Source: Pomphorhynchus laevis
Taxonomy: Eukaryota > Acanthocephala > Palaeacanthocephala > Echinorhynchida > Pomphorhynchidae
Direction of reading: 5' to 3'
DNA length: 64,000 bases
Assembly: GCA_012934845.2 (NCBI GenBank)
Contig: WNNJ02000420.1
Coordinates: forward strand, 18,318-82,317
The translations under genes and the position numbers were made by a program. Each line of letters opens with the position of its first letter. Position 1 is the stretch's first letter. Positions 32,466 through 45,286 of the stretch are shown piece by piece. The notes beneath the pieces are model-generated. The model made no database searches. It was not told the origin of the DNA and saw only the letters and a list, made by a program, of their open reading frames with translations.

Positions 32466-33885
32466 TTCCTATCAGTTCCGGTCGCTACACTCACGGATTG
32501 TGCTTAATATCTCGATAAAAGATCATGTCTAGAAAATCTCGATATCAAATACCCGTTGCTGATCATGCATCTTCCACATCAGAATGTAATGATCGTTGTA
32601 CAAGTTTGGAAGTTGGATGCGATTGTAAAGATTGTGACGTATGGACCCTTGTTCGAGTTAAAACATCTGAACGTTCGGTGTATCAAAGGAAACCGTTTAC
32701 ATGTGGGTTTTGTGCATCAGCAAAACTTTCAAAGATATCATGCTCCTCTACTTTTGTCTCACATACGACTACTTAGAGCGATACTGTTTTTGACGTGTCC
32801 TTCGCATCAACACCTGACGTCGCATCGTATAATTCCATTCTTGAACCTTCTCTTACACACACTCCTCGTTCAACTTACGATAAAACTTCCTTTCATCTTA
32901 TCATCCTAGCAAAACAAACGGTAAAGCTGTTCAGCTCGTACCTCCTCTTTCCTATTCTTCCCCCATCTAAATATATCTCATACTTCTTTCCTGGCTTCAC
33001 CGGCTCCTTACTCTACCTCCCCGTACCACTTCTCAATAATTTATATCCTTTCATCAAAATCATTTGCAGTAACATCTCCGATCAACCGATTCAACACTCC
33101 ACTTCTGTCACACATGCTAAAACTTATCTTCAATCTCTATCGAGCATCCCTGCCATTCCCACTTCTATCTGCTCTTTCGTATGCCTCTACTCCTACAAGC
33201 TTTGTTCGTTCACCACATCCACGTAATCGTTTTCATTCGCGCGATCGCTATATTATCATATCTAACTTAAATCTTCCTGAATCTGCTTATCCTCAATTTA
33301 GCCTTGATTATGGTGTATCTGCCTTCAAGTATATCCTAGCAGCCATTCTTCCTGATGATAATCCATCCCTCTTGAATAATATCGCTCCTATCTTTGATCC
33401 GTATAAACAAATCCACTAAATCTAATAATCTTAGACCTGCACTCCTAAAAATCGTTTTCCAACATAGTTCACGTGCATCCTTGTTACTCTTCAAACGTTT
33501 TAAACTTCTTACCACTTCATCTACTTGTCGTATCTATCCTGACCGCTCCATTCTGATATTGTCCAACTAAATTTTGCTCGTATTGAGAAACATCGACGTG
33601 AAACAAAAGGCGAGTTATCCTTATCAATCCGTCAAATCAACAGAAATTTTTACGTCGTACACATGAGGCCAAAAATCCGATGGATCACGTCTTCTCTCGT
33701 GGAATTATCTACCATTCATATACGCCAATCAACCTGAATGCCGTGTTTCAAACGCAAAATCCGATCTCATTTAAACAATTTAAGAAATTTAACTATTTGA
33801 CTTTTGCTGTTTTTTTAGTTAGTGGACTTGTAAGCGTGAGGTTGGCACGCATTTGACACGTTAAATAAATTATTATTGTTGTATT
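32466..33885 (+). mobile_element. L2-C copy reduced to ORF1 plus 3' tail
   Basis: A plus-strand L2-C relative. A last 5' UTR unit and leader (32466-32524) match the L2-C leader. ORF1 runs from 32525 (C-x4-C-x2-W-x19-C-x2-C present) through about 33690 in several frames, ending with RPKIRW. It then passes directly to the last 30 or so codons of ORF2 (LPFIYANQPECR near 33715) and the L2 3' tail with its hairpin (33830-33875). The endonuclease and RT are absent. It contains a stop at 32774-32776 and later frameshifts, so this copy is decayed. Confidence 0.75.
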
Positions 33886-33959
33886 GTTAATATATGATCC
33901 AGGTGGTCATAATAAATACTGTAAGACAACCCTACCTAAGCGAGTAGTTCTATCACTTC

Positions 33960-35410
33960 TAAATTAGACATAACCGTCCATCGCAATTTCATTGGAAGAT
34001 ATTTGAGGTTTTAACCAAGATTCAGTGAAGGCCATTATAAGGGGACGTTTTTGTTGAAGCAAATGACGAATTTCATCGATCTTATTTATTATACTACGCA
34101 CATTAGAATACATTACTTTAATACTATTACATCGCGTTAAATAATTGGAAACGCTGTCCGTTACAACATTATTAGCGTATGTGAAAGAACTATTGGTACC
34201 TGACTGGAAGAACACGGATGCATTAATTATACCGGCACTACATCGCAGAGGGCATCCTGTTGGCGGGAGGTATATAGTCCTAGCCAACGAATGTACAGAC
34301 GCATCCGCACAACTTGGAAATATTTGATAATTAAACCCTGTTCACCTGCAGACAATCTTTTTGATAGCTCTGTCTTAGCGGCAGATAAACGAATACGATC
34401 ATCCCGGTTCAAATCTTTCATAATGCGAATACAAGAACATTTTAAATGGACAGAATAGCGAAAAATGATGTCGACAGTATCAGTCGAATTCAGAACGACG
34501 TTAAGCAACCGGGGACGATCATTATCCGTAAGTAATCGGCCTAATCTGAATGCCGCACGAATTTGTAAATCATTCAGACATGTATGTTTACAATCGCGGA
34601 GAACAACAGATAGAATTGAACGAACATGCGCCAGGTCGTCATCAAGTCTGCATTGATTATTAAGTGCTAGAGATTCCCTGACATTACTGATTATAATACA
34701 TTTATGCCTGTCGACATATTTTAAAGACTGATCAGTTCTGACTTTCTGCACATCATTTCCCTGAGTAAGAGCGACGATCGGATTGACTAGTCTGCTCAGT
34801 CTGTTGCTCTGTAATATCTATAAATTAATTATTTGATTTCAAATAATTCTTTGCAAGACTATCCTCATTCTGGTTTAATTTGTAGGGTTCCCGAGTGCTA
34901 GGTGCATGCATGCTAGCTGTTTGATGTTATGTTATCGAATGTTGTAGCGGAAAAGTAGTGTTTGACATCGAGTAGGTCGAATCCTGAGTGGTGTTGCTGC
35001 GAGTTGGAAGCCATTTTTGAGCGGACAGCAGATACGTTCGGTTCGTCGTCATCCACCCGGTTTTTATTACTACCAGACTGTGATTTGGGGATGTTAGCTA
35101 AGGTAGCACGTTTGTGTAGGTTGCATTCAGCTGATACGCATACGGTAGAAACTGCGTTTACCGGGATAGATCCATTTCTAACTTGAGAAAATCCGTCACA
35201 CTGCAACACACTTTCCAATTGCTTTAAGCGTTCAACCAACTTATTGATTTGCTTCGCCGCACAAAATCTGCAATAGAATAGGGGCCTGTCACAAGTATCA
35301 TTACCCAAATCACAAATTTGTGTTACCGATGTCCAAATTAGACAACCGCTAGTTGAACATTCCACTTGTACACTCTCGAATTTCATGTTGTTATCGGTAT
35401 CTCCTGAGTT
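33960..35410 (-). mobile_element. Second CR1-like LINE, 3' part missing
   Basis: A minus-strand relative of the CR1 element at 27-31 kb. ORF1 N-terminus at 35386-34913 (157 codons; C-x4-C-x2-W-x20-C-x2-C), ORF1 C-terminal RRM-like part at 34751-34227 (RHKCIIISNVRES, RLDDDLAHVRSIL, AFRLGRLL, RPRLLNVVL), and the start of the ORF2 endonuclease at 34287-33964 (SIKVMYSNVRSIINKIDEIR, AFTESWLKP). It then ends, so the RT and 3' tail are lost. That is the reverse of ordinary LINE 5' truncation and implies a later deletion. Confidence 0.75.
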
Positions 35411-35419
35411 TGCTTGCCT

Positions 35420-38400
35420 ACTGTAATATCATTCTTAACTTATATTATTGTTATTTCAGATAGTTTAATAAAACTCCTGTCATCCTTAATAGTTCAATTT
35501 ATTAAACTATTGATCAATAAACAAGCTGTTCAAGCCTGATAGTTTCTCGTCAGACCCAGACTTGTCGGATGCATCAATTCATTGGATACACTGGAAGCGC
35601 AGATTTTCAACATTCTTAACATCAATCACAGATCTTCCGAACGAAATAAAAATCGAGGTCTTAATCAATAACATCTCTCTGACGATTTTTAACTACATCA
35701 GAGATCTTGACGATTACAACACTGCAATTAACCGATTGGACAAATTATATATCAAGGAGAAAAATGAAGTGTTTGCTCGTCACAAGCTCAACACTTGTAA
35801 GCAAACCGAAAACCAATCGATCAATCAATATATTCAAACTCTTGAGTCGCTGAGCAGAGATTGCAATTTCCAGGCGGTGTCAGCGATCGAACATAAGAGT
35901 ATCATGGTGCGTGATGCCTTTATTACTGGACTGCGACCAAGCGTCATTCAACAGCGGCTCTTTGAATGTGCAAATCTCGACGTAAACTCGGCATTCAATA
36001 AAGCGCTGTCACTGGAATCGGCTCAACTACAGGCACATTCATACAATACAAGCAACGACTTCACAGTTGCAAGTTTACAATCAAATAATCAACAAGGCTC
36101 ATCGACATTGCTACTGAATTCCGAAGAAAACAATGACGCCTATGTTGCCAAGATCTCGAAATCTTGCTTTTTCTGCGGGCAAACATATAATCCAAGGTAT
36201 ATGTCTCCTGCCATAAACGCCGTATGCAGATTATGCAAGAAAAATGGTCATTTTGCGACAGTATGTTGATCTAAGCCTCGTAAAAGTGTGAACACAATTA
36301 AAACAAGCTGATGAGCTGACTACTGAATACAGGCCTTCACTTCTGACAATTTTATCAGCCGCGTCATCCGCAAAACGTCCTGACACTTTACTGGAAGTAA
36401 TGATCGATAAAAGCTGAATCCGATCAATGATTGATACAGGTAGTGCCGAAAATTTCATTAGAACAGATATTACGAATACACTAGGCCTACACAAAACATG
36501 TTGTAATACTATGATCACCATGGCGTCATCAAAACACTGTTCAAGAATAACACGATGCTGTTTTGTAGATATGAACTACTCGGAGTCTGCTACCAAAACG
36601 TCAAATAGTTCTGCCTCGATGATCTATGTACAGACGTTATATTAGGACGACCGTTTCTCGTGCAATATCGAAAAGTGACTCTGAAGTTCGGTGATTAAAG
36701 AAACGATCTCATTCTTGGAACGATTAATCATATAAAAATCGAATGTCCGTCTCTTTTCCCCGCTCTGCCTGTGAACGTTCGGCCAATCGCCATAAAATCC
36801 AGGCGCTTTCCAGTGCAACACCTGCGATTCATCAAACAAGAAATATCTCGTATGATGACTGAAGGCATAATTGCACACAGTCAATCACCCTGTCGCGCAC
36901 AAGTTGTAGTAACGCATAATCGCGCTAATAAAACGAAATTAGTCATAGACTACTCAATGACAATCAATATGTACACACAATTGGACGCATATCCGCTCTC
37001 ACGAATCGATTCTCTGATCGAAAAAGTGTCGAAGTACTCGATCTTCAGCAAATTAGATATGAAAGCAGCCTATCACCAATTAACCATAAGAGACGACGAG
37101 CGAAAATATATAGCGTTTGAAGCAAACGAAAGACTTTATGAATTTAAAAGAGTACCATTCGGACTAACTAATTCACCGGCTGTATTTTAAAGATCAATCG
37201 ACACAATTATCCATCAAGAATCACTGGAAGGTACCTTTGCCTACCTCGACGATCTTGTAGTGTGCGGACATTCACAAGAAGAACACGATTCTAATCTCCT
37301 AAATCTTTTGAATACAGTGAAGAAACAATATTTATCTTAATCAAGGGAAATGCGTTATGTCGCAAATCGAAATCTTATTACTAGGATTTTTAATCAGAGA
37401 CAAAGAAATACGACCCGACCAAGAAAGGCTCTCAGGATTGTTTAAACTGAATCCTCCGTCTTCCCAAAGTGATCTCAAGCGGGTGATTGGCATGTTCTCT
37501 CATTATTTCCGATGGGTTAATAACTATTCTCAAAAAGTCAGAAGCTTATTGGAAGCAGTGACATTCCCTCTGACAAAAGATGCCTTGGAAAACTTCAACG
37601 AAATTCGACAAAATATAGCTGACTCTGCCCTCGTTTCTGATGATGTACCAAAATCTTGCGAGTTGGAACATACGCATCTAACCACACAATAGCCGCTGTC
37701 TTGTCACAGTAAGGTCGTCCTGTAGCATTCTTCTCTAGAACTCATCAGGGTGTAGAAAAGGACTATTCTGCGGTAGAAAAAGAAGCTCTCGCAATTGTCG
37801 AAGCTATTAAAGAATGGAGACACTATATGCTGGAAAAATAATCCGAGATCATAACCGACCAAAGAAGTGTATCATTTATTTATTCGAAGCAACACCGAAG
37901 TAAAATTAAAAATGACAAGATGGTTAGATGGCAAATCGAGTTGGCTCCGTACAATTCAATATGATATATCGCCCGGGCATTCAAAATACAACTGCAGATG
38001 CTCGCTCGTGTACAGTGTGCGATTGCTCAACGAAGTTTAAATCCCTTAAAAATGGTTCACAAGTCGCTTTGTCATCCGGGCGTGACGAGACTCATGCATC
38101 TCGTTCGACATTAAAATCTGCCATATAGTACTGAAGATGTCAAGTCGATGATTAGTGAATGTGAAGAATGCGCAAAACTAAAACCACGATTCATGGAACT
38201 TTCAAATGCTCGTCTAATCAAAGCAGGCCGCCTCTTTGAAATACTCTCTGCTGACTTTAAGGGACCGATGCCGTCAGTCACTAGAAATCATTACCTCTTT
38301 GTTATGATAGACGAGTACTCACGTTTCCCATTCGCTTTTCCGTGCGCTGACATGACCGCTCGTAGGGTTATACAATGTTTCGAGCAATTATTCTATATGT

Positions 38401-40245
38401 TAGGCACGCTTTCTTTCATTCACTCGGATAACGGGCCAGCATTTATTTCGGCAGATCTGAAATCGTTTTTGTCGAATATGGGAATAGCGTCTAGTCATTC
38501 TACGCCTTATAATCCCAGTGATAACGGACAAGTCGAACGATGTAACCGAATACTGTGGAAGTCAATCGAGCTGGATCTTTTGACAAACAAATTGTTATTA
38601 AACAGATTGGAACAATCGTTACCTCGCGCTCTCCACTCTATCCGGTCGCTACTGTGCACTGAAACGAATTGTACTCCTCACGAAAGATTCTGCACCTTCC
38701 AACTCGGGTCACCGATTAGAGATACCACCCCAGAGTTGCTATCGAACAATAACGAAGTGATTTTTAGGCGCCACGTTACAGAAAGCAAATACGATTCACC
38801 GACAGAGGTGGTAGAAATTGTTGACGCCAATCCATATTATTTGAAGGTACGTAAACAGGACGGTGTAGAAACAACTGTATCTAATAAACATCTTGCGCCA
38901 TATCCACGTAATTCGGGAACGTCAACCTCAACGCTAGCACATCATAACGATGCAGATGTAGATCATAACCTTACTGAGAATATAGCTGATCAGATTTAAC
39001 AAAACGCGCCAAATGTAAACGACCTACAAAATAATTCAAATGTATACAACTGTTCCGACGATATCGAAAAACAACTGACAAGAAAGAAGATTTAGAACTT
39101 CCCAGTGCAGTTCAAAAACAAGAATCTTTAAACGAAGCTCACGACAACGCCAAAATCCACTCAACCTGAACCATTATCTCTAAGCCGCGAAGGAATCATT
39201 CTTAACTTATATTATTGTTATTTCAGATAATTTTATAAATATGATTCTGAATATACAGGAGAAACTCTGAGACAAGTACAATCAGATGTTATAAAAAGTA
39301 TTTATTGTCAACGAATTAATGTTTACAAGAACCGTTTAATTGATGTCAAACAAAGGGCTCAACAAGCAGTATTGAATGCAGTTAACCATGCTACTCAGAA
39401 TCGCGCTTCATCGTGGCTAAGTGCGCTTCCTCTAGCCGTTGATAACTTTCATCTCCATTCTTATGAAATTAGTGATGTCATATGTTCCAGATATGGATGG
39501 AATCCACCAGATCTAAAAAATATGGATATGCGGTACAACAAATGGCATTATTCAAGCATTATCATGTAAACGAGGTGGTGTACCAATAATCCGACACAAC
39601 GATATTCGGAACACGATCGCTTATGCATTATCAGAGATATGCCACGGGGTCGAAGTCGAACCAACTTTGCAAAAGATTCCAGACAGCTTAGAACTCATGA
39701 ATAATTCAACAACGAAAAATAACAATGCGCGCCTAGACATTTCATGTTATGGACTACAGGACAATCGATATAAGCGGACGTTTTTTGACGTCAATGTTTT
39801 TTCAGTACATGCTCCGTCATATGCCAGCAGTTCGCCTATCGCCGCCTTTGAATATAATGAAAATCGCAAAAACAGCAAATACAATGAAAGAATTGTCAGT
39901 GTGGAAGGAAGCAAATTTATAGCGTTAATTTTTTCATCATCAGGAGAAGTTGACCGCGAGCTCTTAAGCTACTCAAGGACATTGCCTCGATATCATCAAG
40001 GTTAAAATCAGAAAAGTATAGTGATGTATTGGTTCACCTTAAACGCAAGATTAGCTTCTCGATTGCACGTGCTTCTTCACTATGTCTGCGAATGCCGCGA
40101 TTAAGTAGAAGACATCCAATCTTTCCTGACAATAAATATCATTTATTGCCCGTTTACGGGAACCTAATTTCTGTAAATTAACTTTTCTTTTTCAAAAAAG
40201 ATAGTTTAATAAAACTCCTGTTATCTTTAAATGAAGAAAATTATC
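35420..40245 (+). mobile_element. Gypsy LTR retrotransposon 2, broken, with a LINE in its 3' LTR
   Basis: A fossil element. The short 5' LTR at about 35420-35492 (catcattcttaac onward, with gatagtttaataaaactcctg) is matched by a 3' LTR split into 39192-39235 and about 40199-40240. Parts: gag 35562-36270 with paired zinc knuckles ending CRLCKKNGHFATVC; protease around DTGSAENFIR at 36428; RT about 36770-37330 (FSKLDMKAAYHQL, FGLTNSPAVF, YLDDLVV); RNase H about 37570-37930; integrase about 38040-39000 (SDNGPAFIS, NPSDNGQVERCNR) with a C-terminal tail to about 38999. Roughly six interruptions; the gag and integrase stretches remain long. Resembles the CsRn1-type Gypsy group by its Cys-rich gag (inference). 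Confidence 0.8.
39236..40198 (+). mobile_element. LINE fragment with ARLDI-type nuclease domain, inside a Gypsy LTR
   Basis: A 5'-truncated plus-strand element. RT C-terminal and following regions: RASSWLSALPLAVDNFHLH near 39403-39460, a run with C-terminal Cys/His motifs partly lost, IIRHNDIRNTIAYAL near 39589, then ARLDISCYGL (39733-39762) and RTFFDVNVFSVHAPS (39775-39825). ARLDI plus FFDVNVF would be the two acidic positions of a PD-(D/E)XK-like nuclease. It ends near 40196. An AGATA word repeats at both junctions with the LTR, consistent with a short target duplication. Confidence 0.6.
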
Positions 40246-41616
40246 TTTAAGTGATATAAGCTCGCCGTTGTACGATTGTACATTCGACGTCTATAAAAAC
40301 TATCCGTACCTTCACCATGTATTTTTTATTGAGATATAAAGTCGGATGGGTCACTAGTTTGCCCTACACTGTTTCTCTAACACCCTCGTCAGAAAGTTCA
40401 ATACTATAGATTAAGCTTGCCGTACTCAGCCTGTAAGACTGTTCCTGTCACCTTCTTGAAGATTACTTTAGATAGCCAGCTTATCTTGTTTGCAATCCTT
40501 TTGAGTAATTTGTGATCAAAATTATTCGAGTGATGATTCAAAAAGCACAGTGTGCATCTGGTTATCGCGGCAGTGTAGCATTGTTGCGTCCAGCGTCCCA
40601 TTCTCTGCACTCATTTCTGAACTGATGGAGCGTAAAATCGTCATAATAGTTTTGACTAGCCGTAAAGTGGATTTGCATTAATTTCCACACCTATCATTTT
40701 CTAACAGGTTGTCCCTCTTGTCTGCGTAACTGTGGGCTAATGTTTCATGAATATTGTTTCATGTTTTTTGCTTTTTAGCAAAATATTAGTTTGACCCTGA
40801 ACTTTGATTCAAGGCAATTTTGGTCAGTTTCGTTCATTTCGGTAGATATTTCGTGGACCAGTAATCTATTAAGACAACTGACATTTTTCCAAACAAATAT
40901 ATCTCTATCATGATTTTTCTATATATTTATTGTGATGAATTAAATAGCTATTGCCTGTAAAAAGTATTTTTAGTTTTCTGCTATAAAACATATTTTTTCA
41001 ATTCTCTGTGTTTTGTCTTGGCCAATTGACTCTAGACACGGTTTTTGGCAGTCTGCTTCTATTTACTTCTCTACTGGAATGGGGAATGTACATTATCTCT
41101 ATTGGAAATTGTGACTCTTACCAATGAAGTATTATAAAAATAACAAAATGAATGAATTTGAAGAATTCATTCATTGAATGAATTCTAAGCGAATCAGATT
41201 TTTTAAAAATATTTTTAATATAATTTTCACATCTCATGGTGCCTCGATTATTATAATTACAGTTCAGCGTAAAAATATACTTAAATACAGAGGTGTTTAT
41301 TTATTTTCTAAATTTATATTTTAACGAATGATACCAATTGTATTGCGTTATTAAGTTACATAGTTCAAACTTTATTTGAATCATTTTAATAATATTAAAT
41401 AATGTTAAAGTATAAATTATAATATATTTTATTATACAATTTAAAAAATAAATTATTTAAATTCAACAAATGAATTTAAACTATTTAGCAAAAATTTTTA
41501 TGGATGGATAATAAATAATATGCTTTGTTTTCACCAGAGGAAGCAAGTTATTAGTCTGTATTTGGCCCGGCTGCTATGATGGGTCGACGAATAGGCACCG
41601 AAACCTGATAAAAAGT
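40246..41616. other. AT-rich intergenic region
   Basis: Only a weak 68-codon minus-strand ORF (40610-40404) without recognised motifs. A small palindrome around ttgaagaattcattcattga lies near 41157-41190. Otherwise nothing supported. Confidence 0.5.
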
Positions 41617-41981
41617 ATTTATTTTTACGTGGCAAATGCGTGCCAGCGCACGCTTACATGACCACAAAAAAATAAGACAACAATCTAAGTCATATGTCGA
41701 GAAGGTGGGAACGGAGGAGGTATTTGAATGTGATATAAGAGGTAGCGCTGCGGACGTCGAGAGGGAGCTGATTCCATGTGCAGCGGTAAAGAGGAAGGAT
41801 AGGAGACCGTAGTTGTTGGATTAATTGGGAACGTGGAGTAAGAGGGAATGACTGGAACGCAGCGGTAGAGAGATGGGACGAGTGTCGTCTAAGAAATGGA
41901 TGTTGATTAACGACAAAAGTCGACAGCGATTTGACGATAAGTGACGAGGAAAAGGCGAACTTGGATGCGGATGTGGATGGT
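41617..41981 (-). mobile_element. L2-A-like LINE, short 3' fragment
   Basis: A minus-strand 3' tail (acgtggcaaatgcgtgcc, then agcgcacgcttacatgacca) followed by the last roughly 90 codons of ORF2, truncated at about 41981. It is closely similar to the tail of the intact L2-A but with more changes than the 11.8 kb copy. Confidence 0.8.
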
Positions 41982-43460
41982 TGACCTTAATAATCGCTTA
42001 CAAGCTGATATTATTTCCAAACACTTTAAACCTCATTGTTCAAGTCATCATACATAGATTATCCGATTTTTCAACATAAAAAATTGATAAGCTTGCTGCA
42101 AATCGATCTGAAAAACGAAGACGTGAAATTGGTGGTGAATCATCTCTGGTAATTAAAAATGTCAAAAAAATTTTCGTGTTGTTCGATTCTCACCAAAAAT
42201 TAGATTGCAAATAATTTTATCGCTAAATCTTCTACATTCCCGATTGAATATAATTTAACATATAGTGTTTGCCTCCCTAACACTAGCTCAAAGCTTTATA
42301 AGTTCAATTTACTACATGATAGTTTTTCTACAACAGTCCTCACAGTGTTTATGTAATACAGAATCTTGTCATTATGACTCTAAAGGCTTCGCTAATAAGT
42401 ATATATGATCTCTAAACTATTTGGTTGTCAATTCTGCACGCTCTCAAAACACTTTATATATACCTATGAAATCCAATCTCGGTGTTATTGATGATTTACT
42501 CATTTTCAATTGTCTCTTAAGTACATACGTTCTTTCTATCGCACAACTTTTGAATTGCTAATATGTAAAACCTATTATCCACACTTGCATATTCAACTCG
42601 TTATACTCTATTGTCCTACATCATATTCGCCAACCAACTTATTTTTCCTAGAACTTGTAAACCTCATATCTATCTACTCCATTTATATTTGTTCATTTCT
42701 TGATCTTACGGATTTTAATACTCTCACTTACATCCCTTCTCGACTAGACACTGTTTTCTGTCTACAATTTAATACGGTACCCTTCAAGCCCACGTACGTC
42801 CTAGTTGTATTCTTGATATTTTCACCATTATAAATCCATTTAATTTGTTGTCTTTCTGCTCAATATGTGACCCAGGTATCTCTGGTTACTTTTTTTACAC
42901 TTACTATTGATATTAGTAACACCTAAACTCCTCAAAATATTTTCTACCGCTACAGATTAAGATAAATCCAACTGTTCTTTACTGCGCTATTTCACCTTCG
43001 TATCTCACTGATCAACTTTGTGCCTCACTATCTACAGGCGATTTGCCATCTGAATTTTCCACCACTCTCGATCGTCTGTTGTCTCGTGTCTTTTGTTTTC
43101 AGGCAATATCAACAAGCACCTTGGTTTGATATCGAATGTTGACTTTCAAAACGAAAACTTCACCACTCCTCTCGAACTTTTTTAAGATATCTCGACGTGG
43201 ATCATTCTCTAATCATCTTTATTCATATATCCAATATCTTAATAATAAACGAGCTTCTTCATCGTAGTAAGTGTAATCTTTTCCAGCAGAATAGACTATC
43301 CTTATCCACTAATATTCTAATTTAATAGAAAAATTTTTAATTCCATTATTGCGAATTATTCCTAATCAACAATAAATTGCTGGATCCAAGCAATTTTTCT
43401 TATTATCCTACTAAATTTACTACTCTACTCTCTTCAACTTCATTGAATCAATCAAAATTT
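41982..43460 (+). mobile_element. Diverged L2 LINE fragment (ORF1 end to EN-RT linker)
   Basis: A plus-strand remnant. It starts near the end of ORF1 (a GGESSLVIKNV-like reading near 42132, matching GETSLAIRNI), then the endonuclease with FELLICKTYYP, LVILYCPTSYSPTNLFFLELVNL at 42550-42670, and a linker reading AP-WFDIEC with SKR-LHHS near 43115-43160. It is heavily mutated and lacks the RT and 3' tail. It is much more diverged than the adjoining 41.6 kb fragment. Confidence 0.65.
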
Positions 43461-43499
43461 TTTTAATAATGATAATAATATAATATACAATATTATGGG

Positions 43500-44600
43500 G
43501 TTACCCGCAAATGGGTCCAATAAAAACTATCAGTTTGATTTTTCAAAAATTGTTGTATGTGTTCGTGTGAAATGCGGAAATTAGTTGTTTGTCAATTAGC
43601 GATTGAAGCTATTTCCAACAGAATGATGGAGTTTTGAACGGGGCAGTCGAATACTCATAGAAATTCTGCGCATAAGAAGTAATCCAACGGATTCTCGGCG
43701 CTGCTTGATTTCACTAACGTAGTTTGTCTGACACGTGTCTGCAAGCTTGTGCGCGATTGTCTGTAGGCAACGATTTTAATCGATAGCGAGACTCCCTCAA
43801 CTGGAGAAGACAAATGGTAAGAAACTGGCGTGTTCGACTTAGCGTACTCTTTTGTTATATTTGGACAACTTACGTTGGACATGGTAGTTAAATGCTGTAT
43901 CGGGAGATTTGCCTGTGTTCGAGGGCAGATGTATATTAAAAATACAAATATCCATGAACGTGCGCTCTGTGTTTCCGCCAAAAAGGCCATTGCAGCCAAT
44001 ATCTAACCGCGCATTTTTGTCTCTTGTGGCTGTTTGTGTTTGAAAGTCAATAGCATCGTGGACTGGATTCAGTTGTGGTTCAGTCTGAACACACGAGGCA
44101 ACTTTTGATAATGTCCTCGCAAGATAGTCTCGAATACAGTTGTGGCTAATCGAGGTTAGGAAACCATATTTGCAGGACAAAGAGTTAGAGAGAGTATTGG
44201 GGGCGCCACATGAACGCTAACGATGATCATCTTTGACGAGCTGACCATAACGTACAGCGATTGAGTCTTTGTAGACTGTGTTGTTTAGGATTGTCCCACT
44301 ATAAGAGGATGGATAAGCCGTAAGCCAAGATGATGATCCGCATACATAAGCATGATCAAGTGCACTTCGTAAGCCGTCGTTTAAATCACTGTATAATATA
44401 GATCTGTCTTGTAAGTGTCGTTCATTGTTAGATGCTGATACTTTAGCTCTGTTGTCATCTTGATTGTCTGACGTATCCGATACGAACACGCTCTCCAAGA
44501 AATCCCGGCAAATGAAAAGCGAATTGTGATAGTTTGACGCAACTGATCGACAAGGATTAATGATTCCGAGACCGCCCATTTTTACTAATAAGTTACATAT
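43500..44600 (-). mobile_element. LINE fragment with ARLDI-type nuclease domain, second copy
   Basis: A minus-strand reading: MGGLGIINPCRSVASNYHNS at the upstream end (44579), SSSWLTAYPSSY near 44325, IAVRYGQL near 44255, a Cys/His segment (RSCGAPNTLSNSLSCKYGF then SHNCIRDYLARTL), TEPQLNPV near 44080, ARLDIGCNGLFGG near 44008 and RTFMDICIFNIHLPSN near 43960. The same order as at 39.2-40.2 kb identifies the family. Several frameshifts are present. The 3' end lies near 43500. Confidence 0.6.
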
Positions 44601-45286
44601 TGAATTATAATCAATTATAAAAATAAAGATTTTTTTAAATATACCAAAAACAGAGAAAACAAAACAGTCATAAGATCAGTCAAAAGTCAGCCAACAGATC
44701 AATTTTCGACTATAATCGGTAGCAGAAAAACGAAGTCTTCCAAACTTCTATCATGGCCTCAGGTCCGGGGGGGATCTGAGCCCCAATCGATCCAACACGC
44801 CGCCTTCCGACTGAACAACCCGGGGTCTTTCACCCCCGAAGAGTCCAATCGGCACGAACTATGCTGGGTAATCGAGAGACGAAAGAAACCTTAGCCTTTG
44901 CTGTGGGGGACTTCCTCTCAAAAAGAAGACTAATCCCGAAATAGCCCAGGTTCCCAAAAGGCGCACCTGGGTTTTTTCTTTCAATGACAGATGTTGGGCC
45001 CGTTTCAGGGCCCACCTAGCTTTCTTCATGATACGTTTAAGTCTATTCAGGTCAGCTTTCGCCGACTAGTTCACCGTAACGGTGAACCACAGGTATTTTA
45101 CTCGACTTGTGAAGATAAGGAGTGGTTCAAAGGCAAATATGGAGGAGAGTGCTAATCTCTTAAGTTTTTGCTTTGTAGCAGGGGAGCCATGAAAGACTAC
45201 AACCTGCTATTTAGCGAAGTTTAAAATAAGATTAGATTTGGGTAGCTGATTTTTTAATCTTAAAAAGAAACGGCTGATGTCAGAGA

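Noticed and set aside
41617-43460. Single L2 insertion with a twin-primed inverted 5' part
   Set aside because: The minus-strand tail is close to L2-A while the plus-strand part is far more diverged, so they are two separate insertions.
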